Assembly (NCBI GenBank): GCA_015501595.1
Contig: JADNRX010000025.1
Location: 186,001-250,000, forward strand
Direction of reading: 5' to 3'
DNA from: Hymenopellis radicata
Lineage: Eukaryota > Basidiomycota > Agaricomycetes > Agaricales > Physalacriaceae
DNA length: 64,000 bases
Of the stretch, positions 1 through 11,471 are shown piece by piece. The notes under the pieces are model-generated. The model saw only the letters and a list, made by a program, of their open reading frames with translations, had not been told where the DNA came from and did no database searches. Positions within the stretch are counted from its first letter, which is position 1. Each line of letters starts with the position of its first letter. Made by a program: the position numbers and the translations under genes.

Positions 1-560
1 TGTCGAGCACGCCACCACCTGATCGGCGAGCATTAATGCATCGTGCTTTCCAAAGAAGCGAATGTTTTCAGAGAAGTGTCTTTGAACAGAAGCGCCAACT
101 TACTGGGACTCCGATGGAGAGGATGAACGTAAAGAACACCGATAATAATGAACCCGTCATTGTTCCCAAGCTGAGAAGAATTCGTATTGACTAAGATTGA
201 GACAAGAGCGGAGAATGCTTCTAAGAAAACGAGTTGCGCCAACGCTGGAGGCAGTCGTGTTATTTACGGCTGACATTAGGCCGTTCGACTCGAGTCAAGT
301 TACGTTCAACATCAATGATCGTGCGCTGCTAAACCCAAAAGTAATCGGAGAAGCAATGGTAATTCGGAGCATCCTATAGCCGACTGGCGGAGAGTGGATT
401 GTTCATGAAAGGTGTCATGGGCGAGAGGACTGCAGCAACCCGGGCGCGAGTACGATGAGGAAGGAAACAAGTTGAGCTGGGTGACGTCAGAGGCGGATCC
501 GAATTGGATTAGTCATGGCATTTGAAGTTTTCAGTGCATCGATTAGACGACGACCACGAC
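1..560. other. Left edge, no gene recognised
   Basis: Upstream region of the ARB1 gene. The minus-strand frame at 33-242 and the plus-strand frame at 197-379 are each under 70 codons and show no motif I recognise. A fragment of a neighbouring gene entering from the left cannot be excluded. Confidence 0.4.
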
Positions 561-2869
561 ATGGCTCCTTCCGCGTCGAAGCAAAAGCGTCTCGCTGAAA
601 AAGCCGCAAAAAAGGCCTCTGGAACTGATGCATCCACATCGACGTCGACGCCAACCGGCTCTGTGAACGGTGCAAGCAGTACCAACACCCCACTGACCAG
701 TCGGAGCGCCGCGACCAGTCAGGATGACCTGATATCGATGGCCAAGCTAAACATCGCAACGGACAGGTAGGAAAAGTCGGATTATGCTCTCGTAGCCGGC
801 TCACGTCCATGCAGGAGCGCTGCAGGAGTGTTAGTTTCCGATGTTAAAGGTCGAGACATCAAGATTGACCAGTTCACCTTGTCCTTCCACGGTCGGCTCC
901 TCATTGAGGGCGCAGAGATCGCTCTCAACTATGGCCAACGGTACGGTCTACTTGGTGAGAACGGCTCTGGAAAGGTACGCTTCAAATGCTTGCCAGCAAT
1001 CACTCTAATCGTCGGCCACAGTCAACATTCCTGCAATCCATTGCCGAACGCGATATTGAAATCCCCCTCATATTGATATCTACCTCGTCCGAGGTGAAGC
1101 TGAGCCATCTGAAGTTAACGCCGTAGATTTCATCGTCGCATCGGCCAAAGAAAAGGTTGCTAAACTCGAAAAGTACATCGAGGATTTATCAGTGGCCGAC
1201 GATGTAGACGAGCTCGCTCTTGATGCCGCTTACGAGGAGCTCGAAGAATTGGATCCCAATACCTTCGAAGTCAAAGCTGGCAGTATTCTCCACGGTCTGG
1301 GTTTCTCTCAAACAATGATGAAGAAACCTACGAAAGACATGTCCGGTGGTTGGCGTATGCGTGTAGCACTTGCTCGTGCCCTCTTCGTGAAACCCCATCT
1401 CCTCCTCCTTGACGAACCTACGAATCATCTTGATCTCGGCGCCGTTGTCTGGCTCGAGGCGTATCTATCCACCTATAATCACATCCTTGTCATCACGTCC
1501 CACTCTCAGGATTTCATGGATTCGGTCTGCACAAACATCATGGATCTTACCAACAAGAAGAAGCTCCTCTATTATACCGGTAACTACTCGACCTACGTTC
1601 GGACAAAGAGCGAGAACGAAGTCAACCAGATGAAAGCGTACCACAAGCAGCAGGAGGAAATTCTGCACATCAAAAAGTACGTCTCGTCATAACCTTGCGA
1701 GAAATCTCAACTCACAGCTTCCGCTAGATTCATTGCTTCCGCTGGTACTTACGCGAACTTGGTACGACAGGCTAAATCGAAGCAAAAGATTCTCGACAAG
1801 ATGGAGGCCGCCGGTCTCATTGAGAAGATTGAACTGGCGAAGCCTTTACGATTCAACTTCGAAGATATCCGGAAACTGCCGCCGCCCATCATTGCTTTCG
1901 ACGATGTTGCATTCGCCTATTCAGGGAAGAAGCAAGACTACCTATACGAACATCTATCCTTCGGTATCGAGTACGTCGGTCTCTGGGCCCGTTACATCTG
2001 CTAACCATTTACTAGCATGGATTCCCGTGTCGCTATTCTTGGTGCCAATGGTGCTGGAAAGTCGACGCTCCTCCATCTCATTACCGGTGCCCTACAACCA
2101 TCACAGGGAACAATCTCCAAACACTCTGCGCTCAAACTTGCCAAGTACTCTCAACACAGTGCTGACCAGCTCCCCTACGACCTTTGCCCGATCGAGTATT
2201 TCCAGCAGCTCTTCCACGAAAAGTTCCCGGAAAAAGACATCATGGTACGTTGTCGTGCCCAAACAAAAGTAGAGTTCCTCATTGTTCTCTAGGCCTGGCG
2301 CGCACAGCTTGGTCGATTCGGTTTATCGGGTAGTCACCAGACTTCGCCCATCAAACAGCTCTCCGACGGGTTAAGGAATCGGTTGGTCACTCCGCCTTCG
2401 TTATCTGCAGCTGTTAATCATCATGTAGTGTCGTCTTCGCTCAGCTGGCCATGGAGCACCCGCATATCCTACTCCTGGATGAACCTACTAACCATTTGGA
2501 TATGGAGAGTATTGATGCGCTTGCAAAGGCCATCAAAGAGTTTGAGGGTGGTGTCGTTATTGTGTCTCACGATTTCCGTAAGTTCTTTTCTCACACTATG
2601 TCCACCAACTAATCGAGTGGCGTCGCTTTCAATAGGTCTCATTTCGCAAGTCGCCGAGGAACTCTGGGAGGTAGCCAACAAGACCATTCGTAACCTGACG
2701 AAAGAGGACATCAGTATCGTGGATTACAAGAAGAACCTTGTCAAGCAGAGTGAGTCTTTGACATAGGCGACTGCCGTGTATGCGAGGCTAACGTGCGTAC
2801 CTTTCAGGTAACGCTGCTATTGAGAAGGCAAAACTCTTCTCGAAGACCGCGCCCAAAGGCAGAACATAG
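561..2869 (+). CDS. ARB1: ABC-F ATPase, ARB1/ABCF2 type (ribosome biogenesis)
   Basis: A soluble ABC-F protein with two nucleotide-binding domains and no membrane segments. The family member ARB1/ABCF2 works in maturation of 40S and 60S ribosomal subunits. The first domain has Walker A GENGSGK near 950-976, signature MSGGWRMR and Walker [13 protein letters not shown] near 1400-1435. The second has GANGAGKST near 2042-2068, signature LSDGLRNR and [12 protein letters not shown]. The LSDG signature in the second domain is usual for this branch. The N terminus is a basic KKR/AEKAAKK region, as in ARB1. I chose the ATG at 561 because it opens MAPSASKQK and precedes that tail. Introns are short (for example 768-813 and 976-1021). 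A one-base shift is needed in the C run at 1063-1067 to keep ...[13 protein letters not shown]... in frame; I take this as an assembly deletion. The product is about 620-640 residues. Confidence 0.95.
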
Positions 2870-5800
2870 ACTGTACAACTGACGACCGTCATTTTTGTAC
2901 TTGCTTACTATTGTTGTACTCACTCATGACCCGCATTGCATACACCTACATACGCACGTACTACTATACTAGATTGTTGTTGTAGACATGACTTGAATAA
3001 AAAGTCTGCCAGTGAGCAGCAGACGCTCATTACATGAACGGGGGTTTGTTTCGAATCCATTTTATACTCGATTGTCAGAATATGACTCTGAGCGCTACAG
3101 TAAGTCCGTATGGTATGGTATGGTACGTGTGTTCATGTCTTCTCGGTTGCTCGAGTGCCCCGAAGGGGCGCTCACTATGTCCGATGTCGGGTTGCGACGA
3201 TCGTTGTCGCGTTATTCATGTGATCGACTGCACTTGGTCTCGAACGACGACATCGTCAAGTCTTGCAGTCATCTGGAGCAGTACTACTACTATCCTGAGC
3301 TCACGCGACGACTGACCACTACCATTTGTGATCCGCCCCGTCGTCGAACTAATCCATTTTGGTTCAATCTCGAGTATCACGGCCTGCTTGCTACATTCGC
3401 AGACATTTTTCTGGAGATCTCCGGACGACGACTACCGACACAATCATCAGCCCCTTTCTATCGATATCGTTGTTGGCTAGTTTAAATTTTGGCAATGCTG
3501 CCGACAAGTGTTTCAAGGCGCATATGCCGATACTACTTCGACTCGGTTCAATGCGATTTTCAAAGCTTTTGTGGTAATTGAACAGCACCCCAGGAACACA
3601 CACTCTCCAGTGCTATTAGATTTGCCTCGCTCTCACGAACTGCTGGACCGTCTGCTCATGATTTGATCAGCGACTTTTAATTCGACCTTTCCTTTTCGTG
3701 CATTTTCCCTGTAGATCATATCCCTGCGGCCCCTGCCTACTTGTCGAGTTCGTCTATCCAAGCTTTGCTAGAGGCCTAGGCATTCACACTCTACTGCGTT
3801 CTCGAGTCTGCTAGCGCTGACACTCTGGTTGTCTCAACTGCTGAGATGAACTTGCACAGGACAAGGTCTCAGAAAAGTAAGTAGTGGCCGAATTTGCCTG
3901 GCGTCTCGTCTGGCCATATATGTCCATCTGGACCCAACCGACACTTATGCCCTTGCAGTTTAGCGCGACTCGACTTGCATAGCTGAATATAAGTACCACC
4001 GGCACCGGCGGGTCTTGAATGTTATGATGATGCGGACGGTTAAATCGGCAGTCCTATTTTGGTTCATATCGACAAACGTTTGGTGCAGAGTCGAAGGAGA
4101 GTGCGCATATATCGAATATCTTGTGCTTTCCTTTTGTGTTCCTTCTCCATTCAACTCGGAATGATCTCATATAGTTGATGGGGAATCAGACAGAGGCAGC
4201 TTCGCAAGGCACGTTCCGTACTGCCGACTTCAAACACTTTCGGGTACAGTACAGTCGGCGACTTGTCTGTTGAGCTCTCGTATCGGTAAGTCTCCGTGTA
4301 TCATTCCACGCGTTACCAAGAATGAATCCGTACCAGGTACTTACTCATATGTAGAATCGAATCGGAGGCGCAGCGAACTGCTTTTCCATCAGCTTCGCGA
4401 GGTTTCATGTCTCTGTGATGCGCAATTCAAGTCGATAAGATTGGCACAGTCAATTGAGGGATTTCCATCCACCCCGAAGGATCGCCGTCGGCTACGGAGT
4501 CGGAAAGTATTCTGGTATCGCGGCTGCCCTTCTCACAATCACCGTTTGAGTTCCTTTTCACTTGCATAGAGACAGAGAGCTGTCATCGGATCAGCGAGCG
4601 TCAGGCCGCCATCTGCAACGACTCCTCGAATCATGGGACGTCGCATCGCTTGCTATCCACAAATCCACAGTTATCCACCTTGTCGTATCATTTTTCAGGT
4701 GTATTTTACAATACGTTTCATGGCATTTGAAGATACAGATACAGAACTCTGGTCTGCTTTTCCCGACCGAGCACACTCGGCGCTCACCTCAAGTTCCAGT
4801 CCCAATCAGTCAAACTCACTCATTTCAAGAGGCGACTTCTCTGATGCGCGTCTGGGCAATCCCGACAGCTCCTACTTATATTACCCGGATCAAACTCACC
4901 TGTTGTCAATCACCTCAGTTGCTAAGAGAAGATGTCGCCACATACACTCGACTTGCCTGCCTAGCGTTGACAAAACTCGGCGCTGTATCACCTCCTTGCT
5001 TCTTCTCGCACGGAAGACGCTGAGAAGCCCGGAACGGAACGTCGATGGGTGCTTCGACAATAACTGCAAGTTCCTTACCCCGCCTTGAAGGGCTTTCTCA
5101 CCGCGTCTGTGATGATAACCTGTCCAGTGTTCTGATGGTCCCACTTGGTTCCTAGCCACTCACCCTGATTCACAGGGTTCGCCTCGCCCTGGCTCCTTCC
5201 TCCCAATCGTGATCCAGGACCATCCCATCATCGTACCAATCGCTCTCGCGCCCGTATTTCACCATCAAGTGGTTTATTTGCGCCGTTGTGACGTGTACAC
5301 GGAAAAATGTCCAATCATCAGCCACACGAATACGAATCAGCTCGGCGTAACTGTGTGCGCGGGTCCTACTTACTGCTTTACATACTCTATCAGCTCGCTT
5401 AGGAGGGTATAAGGGTCGTTGTGGCGGACGATACTGCATCAGTGCGTGTTTGTTGCGTCGCGAACTGTCTATCAACACCCCCGCAGTCACTGAGACATTT
5501 AGACTTTTTTCAGGTTCCAGCCTTCCTCGGGGCGGGCGAATGTATGGCGCCGCCCTTCAGGATGGGCGCCATGCGTAAGTCAGATGAGTTTGTGGTGAGC
5601 ACTTCGGCATTCGCATGCCAATCGTTGTCAATCGCCGACTACGCAGCCAGAATATAACACAGCCTAAAGATACCCAGACCGCGAAACCAGCTGGATGCTC
5701 ACGTTTTCACTTACGTTCATTGTCTCGTTGAACAGCGGAAATACGATGCAAGGCAGCGTCACCTGGCAGCTAACGGTGCATGTCAAGATTACCGTGAAGG

Positions 5801-6899
5801 TGGTTCGACCGTGGACTTTGAAAAGATGTTACATACATTACATTGCAACGTTCCCCTCTGCGCCATCCCTATGAAATGAACCTGGCGGGAAGTCAGTCGC
5901 GGAGATCCACTGCAAACGCAACACACGACCATCAGAGCGCGATACCCATTCTTCCAGCATTCACCACTCCCGCCAGCGGCACCGAGTCTTCCGATGTAGT
6001 AGGAGACAGTCGGTTCTGCCTTGGGTAAATCCGGTTTAGCCTTTGTTCACCGGATACCAAGTGAAGCGATTGCATCGCCACATGCGGAATTCGACGATGA
6101 TTTCTACTTTCAGTATCTCGTATTGTTACAATGTTCAGTCGGCCAACAGCGGGCGTGCGTAAGGAGTTGAGAGGAGTTCATCGAGCCGGTCTCAGCTTGT
6201 TGACCGGTCAATGTTTCCGTACAACGATGCGGGAACAGCGGCGCGATACATAGGACGATTCGGAGAGCTGGTGGGTTTCGTGTTGGAAGAGTAGAAACCG
6301 GTAACCAAGCTGTTGGCCACTTAACCAAGGTCTTTATGACACAATTGTAAGTATATCGGGCAGCGGCGCTCGACTGAAGTAGTAGAGGCACCACTTTACA
6401 ATGGCTGACGGCGCCAATCAACACAACCTACAGAGTATTCAATCGGACTCCGAGAAAGAGAAGATTTAATGATACAAGCCTGCACTCATTCAGTGTCGTC
6501 CGCAGGCTGAGGATAGCTGACATCAGGGCTTGAGAATAGTCACCGAACAGCGATTGTGTATGTCTCGAAACCCTGATCCACGACAGCAGCGGTTTGGTAT
6601 TTGCTGCGTTCAGAGACCTCGAGGGACGGTGAGGGGCGAATTTAATGACCGGTTCTAAAAGCGTCCGATACAGTTAACTAAAAGGAAACATCGACGTCGA
6701 CCATGAGCTTCAACCGGTGCTGAGGATATCTGCCGGATTGCCTGTCAGTACGAGTCGTGGAAGTGTGGAAAGAACATACTACGTTACTGTGAACCACTCT
6801 GAACCGCTGATTATTCTACACTTCGGATAAGCTCGTTCGAACGGTCTTTTCTTGGGTGGATTTCGTTCACATTATCATGGTAACAACACATACGATATG
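2870..6899. other. Gene-poor stretch of about 4 kb
   Basis: Holds the ARB1 3' end and then no convincing gene. Open frames reach 157 codons (3012-3485, no ATG start) and 153 codons (4562-5023), but neither shows a known motif or a spliced continuation. A short run of GTATG units lies near 3107-3127. No terminal repeats or transposase motifs were seen. It could be decayed repeat DNA or hold a non-coding transcript. Confidence 0.4.
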
Positions 6900-8164
6900 C
6901 TACCCGAGTACCCGGCTGAGTCTTCCAGCTTGTGCCAGAACAAGGTCACCTTGCTTGATAACAACATCGACCGCAGCACCCTTGAGGCTGAGGCCAGGTG
7001 CGTCGGAATCTAAAAGTGCGTTAGGGAACAATCTTAATACAGAAGGGTGACATACCACTCGAAGTCTCCACAATCCTGTTCACGCGGTCAATCGACGCGT
7101 TCAGCCTCCCCGACGAGATAAATCTCGAAAGCTCGTTATCGACAAAGTCCGGGCGAACACCAAAGGCCACGCCCATGCTATCCAGCGTCAAACTCTTGTA
7201 GCTCTGTAGGAGCTGCTTGTATGCCAAAATTCGCATCTCACGCACATAGAACCGCGCGTGGGGATTAAGGAAACGTGACGGAATGAGATGAGTCTGTTCA
7301 AGCGTGGCGAGGGCTACGAAGAACTTGTCGTAATGGCACTCATACAGCGACTTGACAAGGTCTCCAAGTATAGGTAGCTCTGGTAGAACAGAAATGACCT
7401 CTGGCGCCGAGATGAGCTTCTTCTTGAGATCAACGCGGGAAAGGGAAAGGGCGGATGCGATGACGGTAAGCGCGATAAAGTCATTGTATGAGAGCAGCTC
7501 GGTGGCAGTGAAGGTGGATATGGCATCCAGGAGGAGCACGGATGCACGCGAGAATTGTCGAATCGAGAGTAGGTGCAGGCCGTTGTACACTTTGAGGCGA
7601 TTGCGACGGTCCCAGTCTCCGCCCTCCTCTATTAACCTAACAAAAGATCAGAGATGGAAATTGGCCAAGTCAACAAAACACTTACGTCTCCGCCTTGTCG
7701 AGTCCCCAAACGACAAGATCGCGGTCCAGCCAGAAGAGACCAATGCGCACAAGCGTAAGGGTAATGTCAATCCTACTTCCCAATCCCGGGGTCTTTTCTA
7801 GCGCCAATTTCTGCGCCTCCACAGCCTTATCCTTGTCTCCAATCTTGGTCAAAAAGTTTGCCCGCTCCCTCAACACGTCGCCAATTTCCGTTTCGCCTTC
7901 CATTGCCTCGGCCTTTTCCAGCTTTTCGTCCAGCTCCTCCAGCGCCTTCTTGTTAGATGCTTGTAGCTTCTCTATTAGGGCAGAATCCGACGGTATTATC
8001 GACGATATGGAGGCATAGTAAGGCGCCATCTCATCGGTGGTTATGCTTTCGATGAGTTCATGTTTGGAATGCTCGTGTAGATGGGAGAGCGAGGGTGAAG
8101 TGAGAATAAAGAGATGCTGTGGAACGGCAAGGTTGGGAATCGGGAGCACTACTTCGTCGCTCAT
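6900..8164 (-). CDS. RPN7: 26S proteasome regulatory subunit RPN7 (PSMD6)
   Basis: A lid subunit of the 19S regulatory particle, helping to recognise and unfold ubiquitinated proteins in cytosol and nucleus. It has an N-terminal helical repeat part (ANFLTKIGDKDKA, then the conserved run LTLVRIGLFW) and a C-terminal PCI domain with AFGVRPDFVDNELSRFI and the ending LAQAGRLSRVLG. The start at 8164 (MSDEVVLPIP) is preferred over the in-frame ATG five codons upstream because it fits the family start. Two introns are clear: about 7636-7684, joining DKAET to LIEEGG, and about 7010-7053, joining ETSS to DSDAPGL. The product is about 390 residues, normal for the family. No frame problem is visible. 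Confidence 0.96.
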
Positions 8165-8300
8165 CGTTGTCTGTTGCAAAAGACAGCAGCGTCGACGCGA
8201 CGCGTAAGTTGATGACTAATCGTACTCGGCATCTTCCGACGACTCTCATTTTGCTTCGTACAGTTTTTGGATTTTAGGGAGACATATAGTATTAAGTACT

Positions 8301-10127
8301 CTAGAGAGATGCAGATGGGGGAGAGACAGGAATCCGTACGCCCAAGTTATCAGGCAACGCCAAAGTATCGTCGGCATCCCGAGCCAGCATACCTCCAAAC
8401 GCGACATTACCCTCAGTCTGCCTGAATGCCTCAATCCTAGCCTCCACTTCAGGACGGAAATGACGCATCAGACCTTGGATAGGCCATGCTGCAGCATCAC
8501 CGAGAGCACATATAGTACGTCCCTCGACTTGTTTCCTGTAAATCGGTGAGTAAGGGAGGAGACTTCAACTGGAGAGAGGCATACGTCAATTCAAGAAGCA
8601 TGTCAATTTCCCGTACATGACTACGACCTTCAACCATACGGTCCATCATCTTCATCATCCATGTAGTACCCTCTCGACAAGGTGTGCATTGTCCGCAGGA
8701 CTCGTGTTTATAAAACTACAACATTGTGAATTGTTGGGGTTGACTGGGATGTTTACAAACTTACCTGGGAGAAGCGAGCAATAGCCGCAACAATGTCGGT
8801 GCTCTTGTCCATGACAATGACGGCACCTGTACCGAGACCAGATTGAGCATCTTTAAGCGAATCGTAATCCATCCTAAGATGTGTCAGAAGGCAATTCGTT
8901 TCAAAGGGTAAACGATACGCACAAAACCTCAGCGCACTTGTCAATGGGAAGCACAGGTACTGAGCATCCTCCAGGAATGATACCGAGCAGATTATCCCAT
9001 CCACCTCGGACACCACCGCAATGCTTCTCGACGAGCTCCTTTAACGGAATACTCATCTCCTCCTCAACGACACAAGGGTTGTTCACATGCCCGCTAATGC
9101 AGAACAGTTTTGTGCCCTGGTTTCGCTCCCGCCCAAAACCAGCAAACCATGCTCCACCCCGACGGCAGATAGTGGGGGCAACCGCAACTGTCTCAACGTT
9201 CGCCACAGTCGTTGGGCAACCGAAGAGACCGACGTCGGCTGGGAAGGGAGGCTTCAGACGAGGTTTGCCCTGTTTGCCCTCCAAACTCTCAATTAACGCG
9301 GTCTCCTCTCCACAAATGTAGGCTCCCGCTCCTCGATGAAGATACACGTCGAATGAATAACCGGAGCCACAAGCGTTCTTGCCTAATAGTCCAGCGGCGT
9401 AAGCTTCATTGATCGCTTGTTGAACATGGGACGCTTCCTGATAAAACTCGCCACGAATATAGATGTAGGCAGCGCTGGCATTCATACCACGGCCGGCGAC
9501 GAGACAGCCTTCAACAAGCTTGTGTGGGTCTCCGCGCAGGATTTCGCGGTCCTTGCATGTACCGGGTTCTCCCTCGTCAGCGTTGACTACAAGATAACGA
9601 GGCCTACACATCCTATGAGCAAAACTCTTTGTTTAAAGTGAAATGAGAAGAACACACCGAGGATCCTTCTCCCAACCAGGCTTGTTCATAAAGCTCCATT
9701 TCAGACCAGAAGGGAAACCAGCTCCTCCACGTCCGCGCAGCCCAGAGTCCTTGACAGTCTGTATAATCCAAGCGTCGCCCTTTAGCAGGATATCTTTGGT
9801 TCGGTGCCAGTCACCGCGGGACTGCTGTCCGTCAGTCAGCTATTCCGAACGTTTAACCCACCAACTCGCCTGCGCTCCTTTCAAACCATGATCGTGCCGG
9901 CAAAAGGCGTTGGTGAATATCCTGTCCTGGTCCTTGAGCCCGCCATACCGTCTTACGGGAGGGTCAGATACGGTCGCGAAGCCCCGAGCATGTTTAGACG
10001 CCTGTCGCAGCTTGGCACGAAATGGCCGCGCCACTATAGGAAATGTCAACAAAGCCCGAATAGCTGTGCAATACGCCTGACCTTGGCTCGTCGCCCTCAG
10101 CATCGGCGACGACGTTGTTTTCAACAT
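8301..10127 (-). CDS. NDUFV1: NADH:ubiquinone oxidoreductase 51 kDa subunit (NDUFV1)
   Basis: The complex I subunit that binds NADH, FMN and the N3 [4Fe-4S] cluster on the matrix arm in mitochondria. The sequence shows the glycine-rich [16 protein letters not shown] nucleotide site, the [15 protein letters not shown] segment, [17 protein letters not shown] and the cluster ligands in [12 protein letters not shown]. The N terminus ([15 protein letters not shown]..., rich in Arg, Ser and Ala) is a mitochondrial targeting peptide, which supports the start at 10127. At least four introns are seen. The first coding intron, 9822-9869 (48 nt), has a GC donor (GCGAGT) instead of GT; without this splice the frame is closed. 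It ends with TAG at 8301-8303. It lies tail to head with RPN7, 136 bases away. Confidence 0.96.
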
Positions 10128-10284
10128 GAAGGTGAGAGGGCGGAGTACACTGGGCCAATCGGATTGCGCCGGTTCACTCACAAAATACACTCAGGTTAGG
10201 GTTTACGATCTGCTACATGACTTGACGCACGCGACATCAGTACATAATGCATAATGGTTAGTACAAGGGTTTGTTTTCATAGGT

Positions 10285-11262
10285 CTACGCCGTGGTCTGC
10301 ATCTCCACCTCGTGCTGCAACTTCTTGAGCTCCTCTTCGAGTTTCGTTATCTCGTTTTTCAGAATATGCGGTTCATTCGAGCTTCCTGCCGCGGCGAAGA
10401 GAGACCGGTCCGAGTCTGTTTCATCCTTGTCGTTGTCCTTCCTCATACGCTGGGGATTGGAATTGATCAGGGCCTCCAGCGTCGAGTGATGAGACGAATC
10501 GATGAGGGAGCGAACGGTGTTACGGACGGTGGAGGCATCCAACCTTGGATGATGCTGCACATGCCAGTCAGGACAGACTTCTTTGAGCTGCGCCTCCAGT
10601 TCTTTGCAGAATGCTAGTTCTTGCGAAGTGAGTAACAACAAAGCTTTGTTGATGGTAGCTATAAATGTTTGGGACGTTTCGGAGAGCGGCAGATGGGTCT
10701 CTTTAAAATCTTCCATGTCAAACGTTATCAATTCTGTTACTGTCAAGGTGATAGTAAGTCAGCATGAATAATGACATAGAAACAGACACATACTGTACAA
10801 AATGCCGCGTCGCTTGAGCGTTGATTTTTCGCTCTTCGTGAGACCTGAGGTACGATTTTCATCAAATACCACGTCGTTGTAGGCTGAACAGAGAATGTTA
10901 CAGTTGGTTCAACCCGAAGATGTCCGAAAATCATATACATACCACTTAGACAGATTGATATCGACTCATACCGCTCAACCAGTTCCGCCTCCTCAAGCTG
11001 GGTTCTCTTGATTTTCAAACACATCTCAAGGAATTGAATGCGGTCTTCAGAGCGCTGTCTCTTTAGCTCAGCGACTCTGGCCTGCCACAACATGTCGCTC
11101 TCGCGGCGCAGCTCTCGAATGCTATCATGTGGAATAAACCGGTGAATGAATGCGACTCAAGACAGGAAATAATATTCACCTGGCCTTGAGATTGTCGTGC
11201 CGAGTAGCGCGCCTTTCGCGGGTACAGTGAAGAGTCCCATCATCCTCCGCCGTGATGCTCAT
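10285..11262 (-). CDS. Coiled-coil protein, function unknown
   Basis: Not recognised. Four exons read cleanly with good GT...AG ends: MSITAEDDGTLHCTRERR..., then a helical segment with IRELRRESDMLWQARVAEL, then AYNDVVFDENRTSGLTKSEK, then a last exon of about 150 codons from VTELITFDMEDF to EVEMQTTA. Two coiled coils are likely: one near residues 28-70 and one at the C terminus (NEITKLEEELKKLQHEVEM). No membrane segment or signal peptide is seen. Small proteins with coiled coils around a compact middle part occur among kinetochore and spindle-pole subunits, but nothing here proves such a role. The frame is intact. It is 157 bases downstream of the NDUFV1 start on the same strand. Confidence 0.75.
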
Positions 11263-11471
11263 AGTGGTAGTGCAAAGTAGAGGGCAAGATGATGACTGAA
11301 AGAAGAAACAGAGACAAAAATCGGATCCACACCCGCCTCCTTACTAGGTCTCCGGATCCAGGTGGTCTGACCTCAAAGCTTAGCAAAAAGGACGCGATGT
11401 CCTGGAAGAAATTTATGACCTTGGAACAGGATAACTCCTGCTTGTTGAATAAATACCGCGCTGTAAGTACT

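Noticed and set aside
3012..3485. 157-codon plus-strand frame after ARB1
   Set aside because: No ATG at its start, no motif, and no splice-linked continuation; the length is possible by chance in a 4-kb gap.
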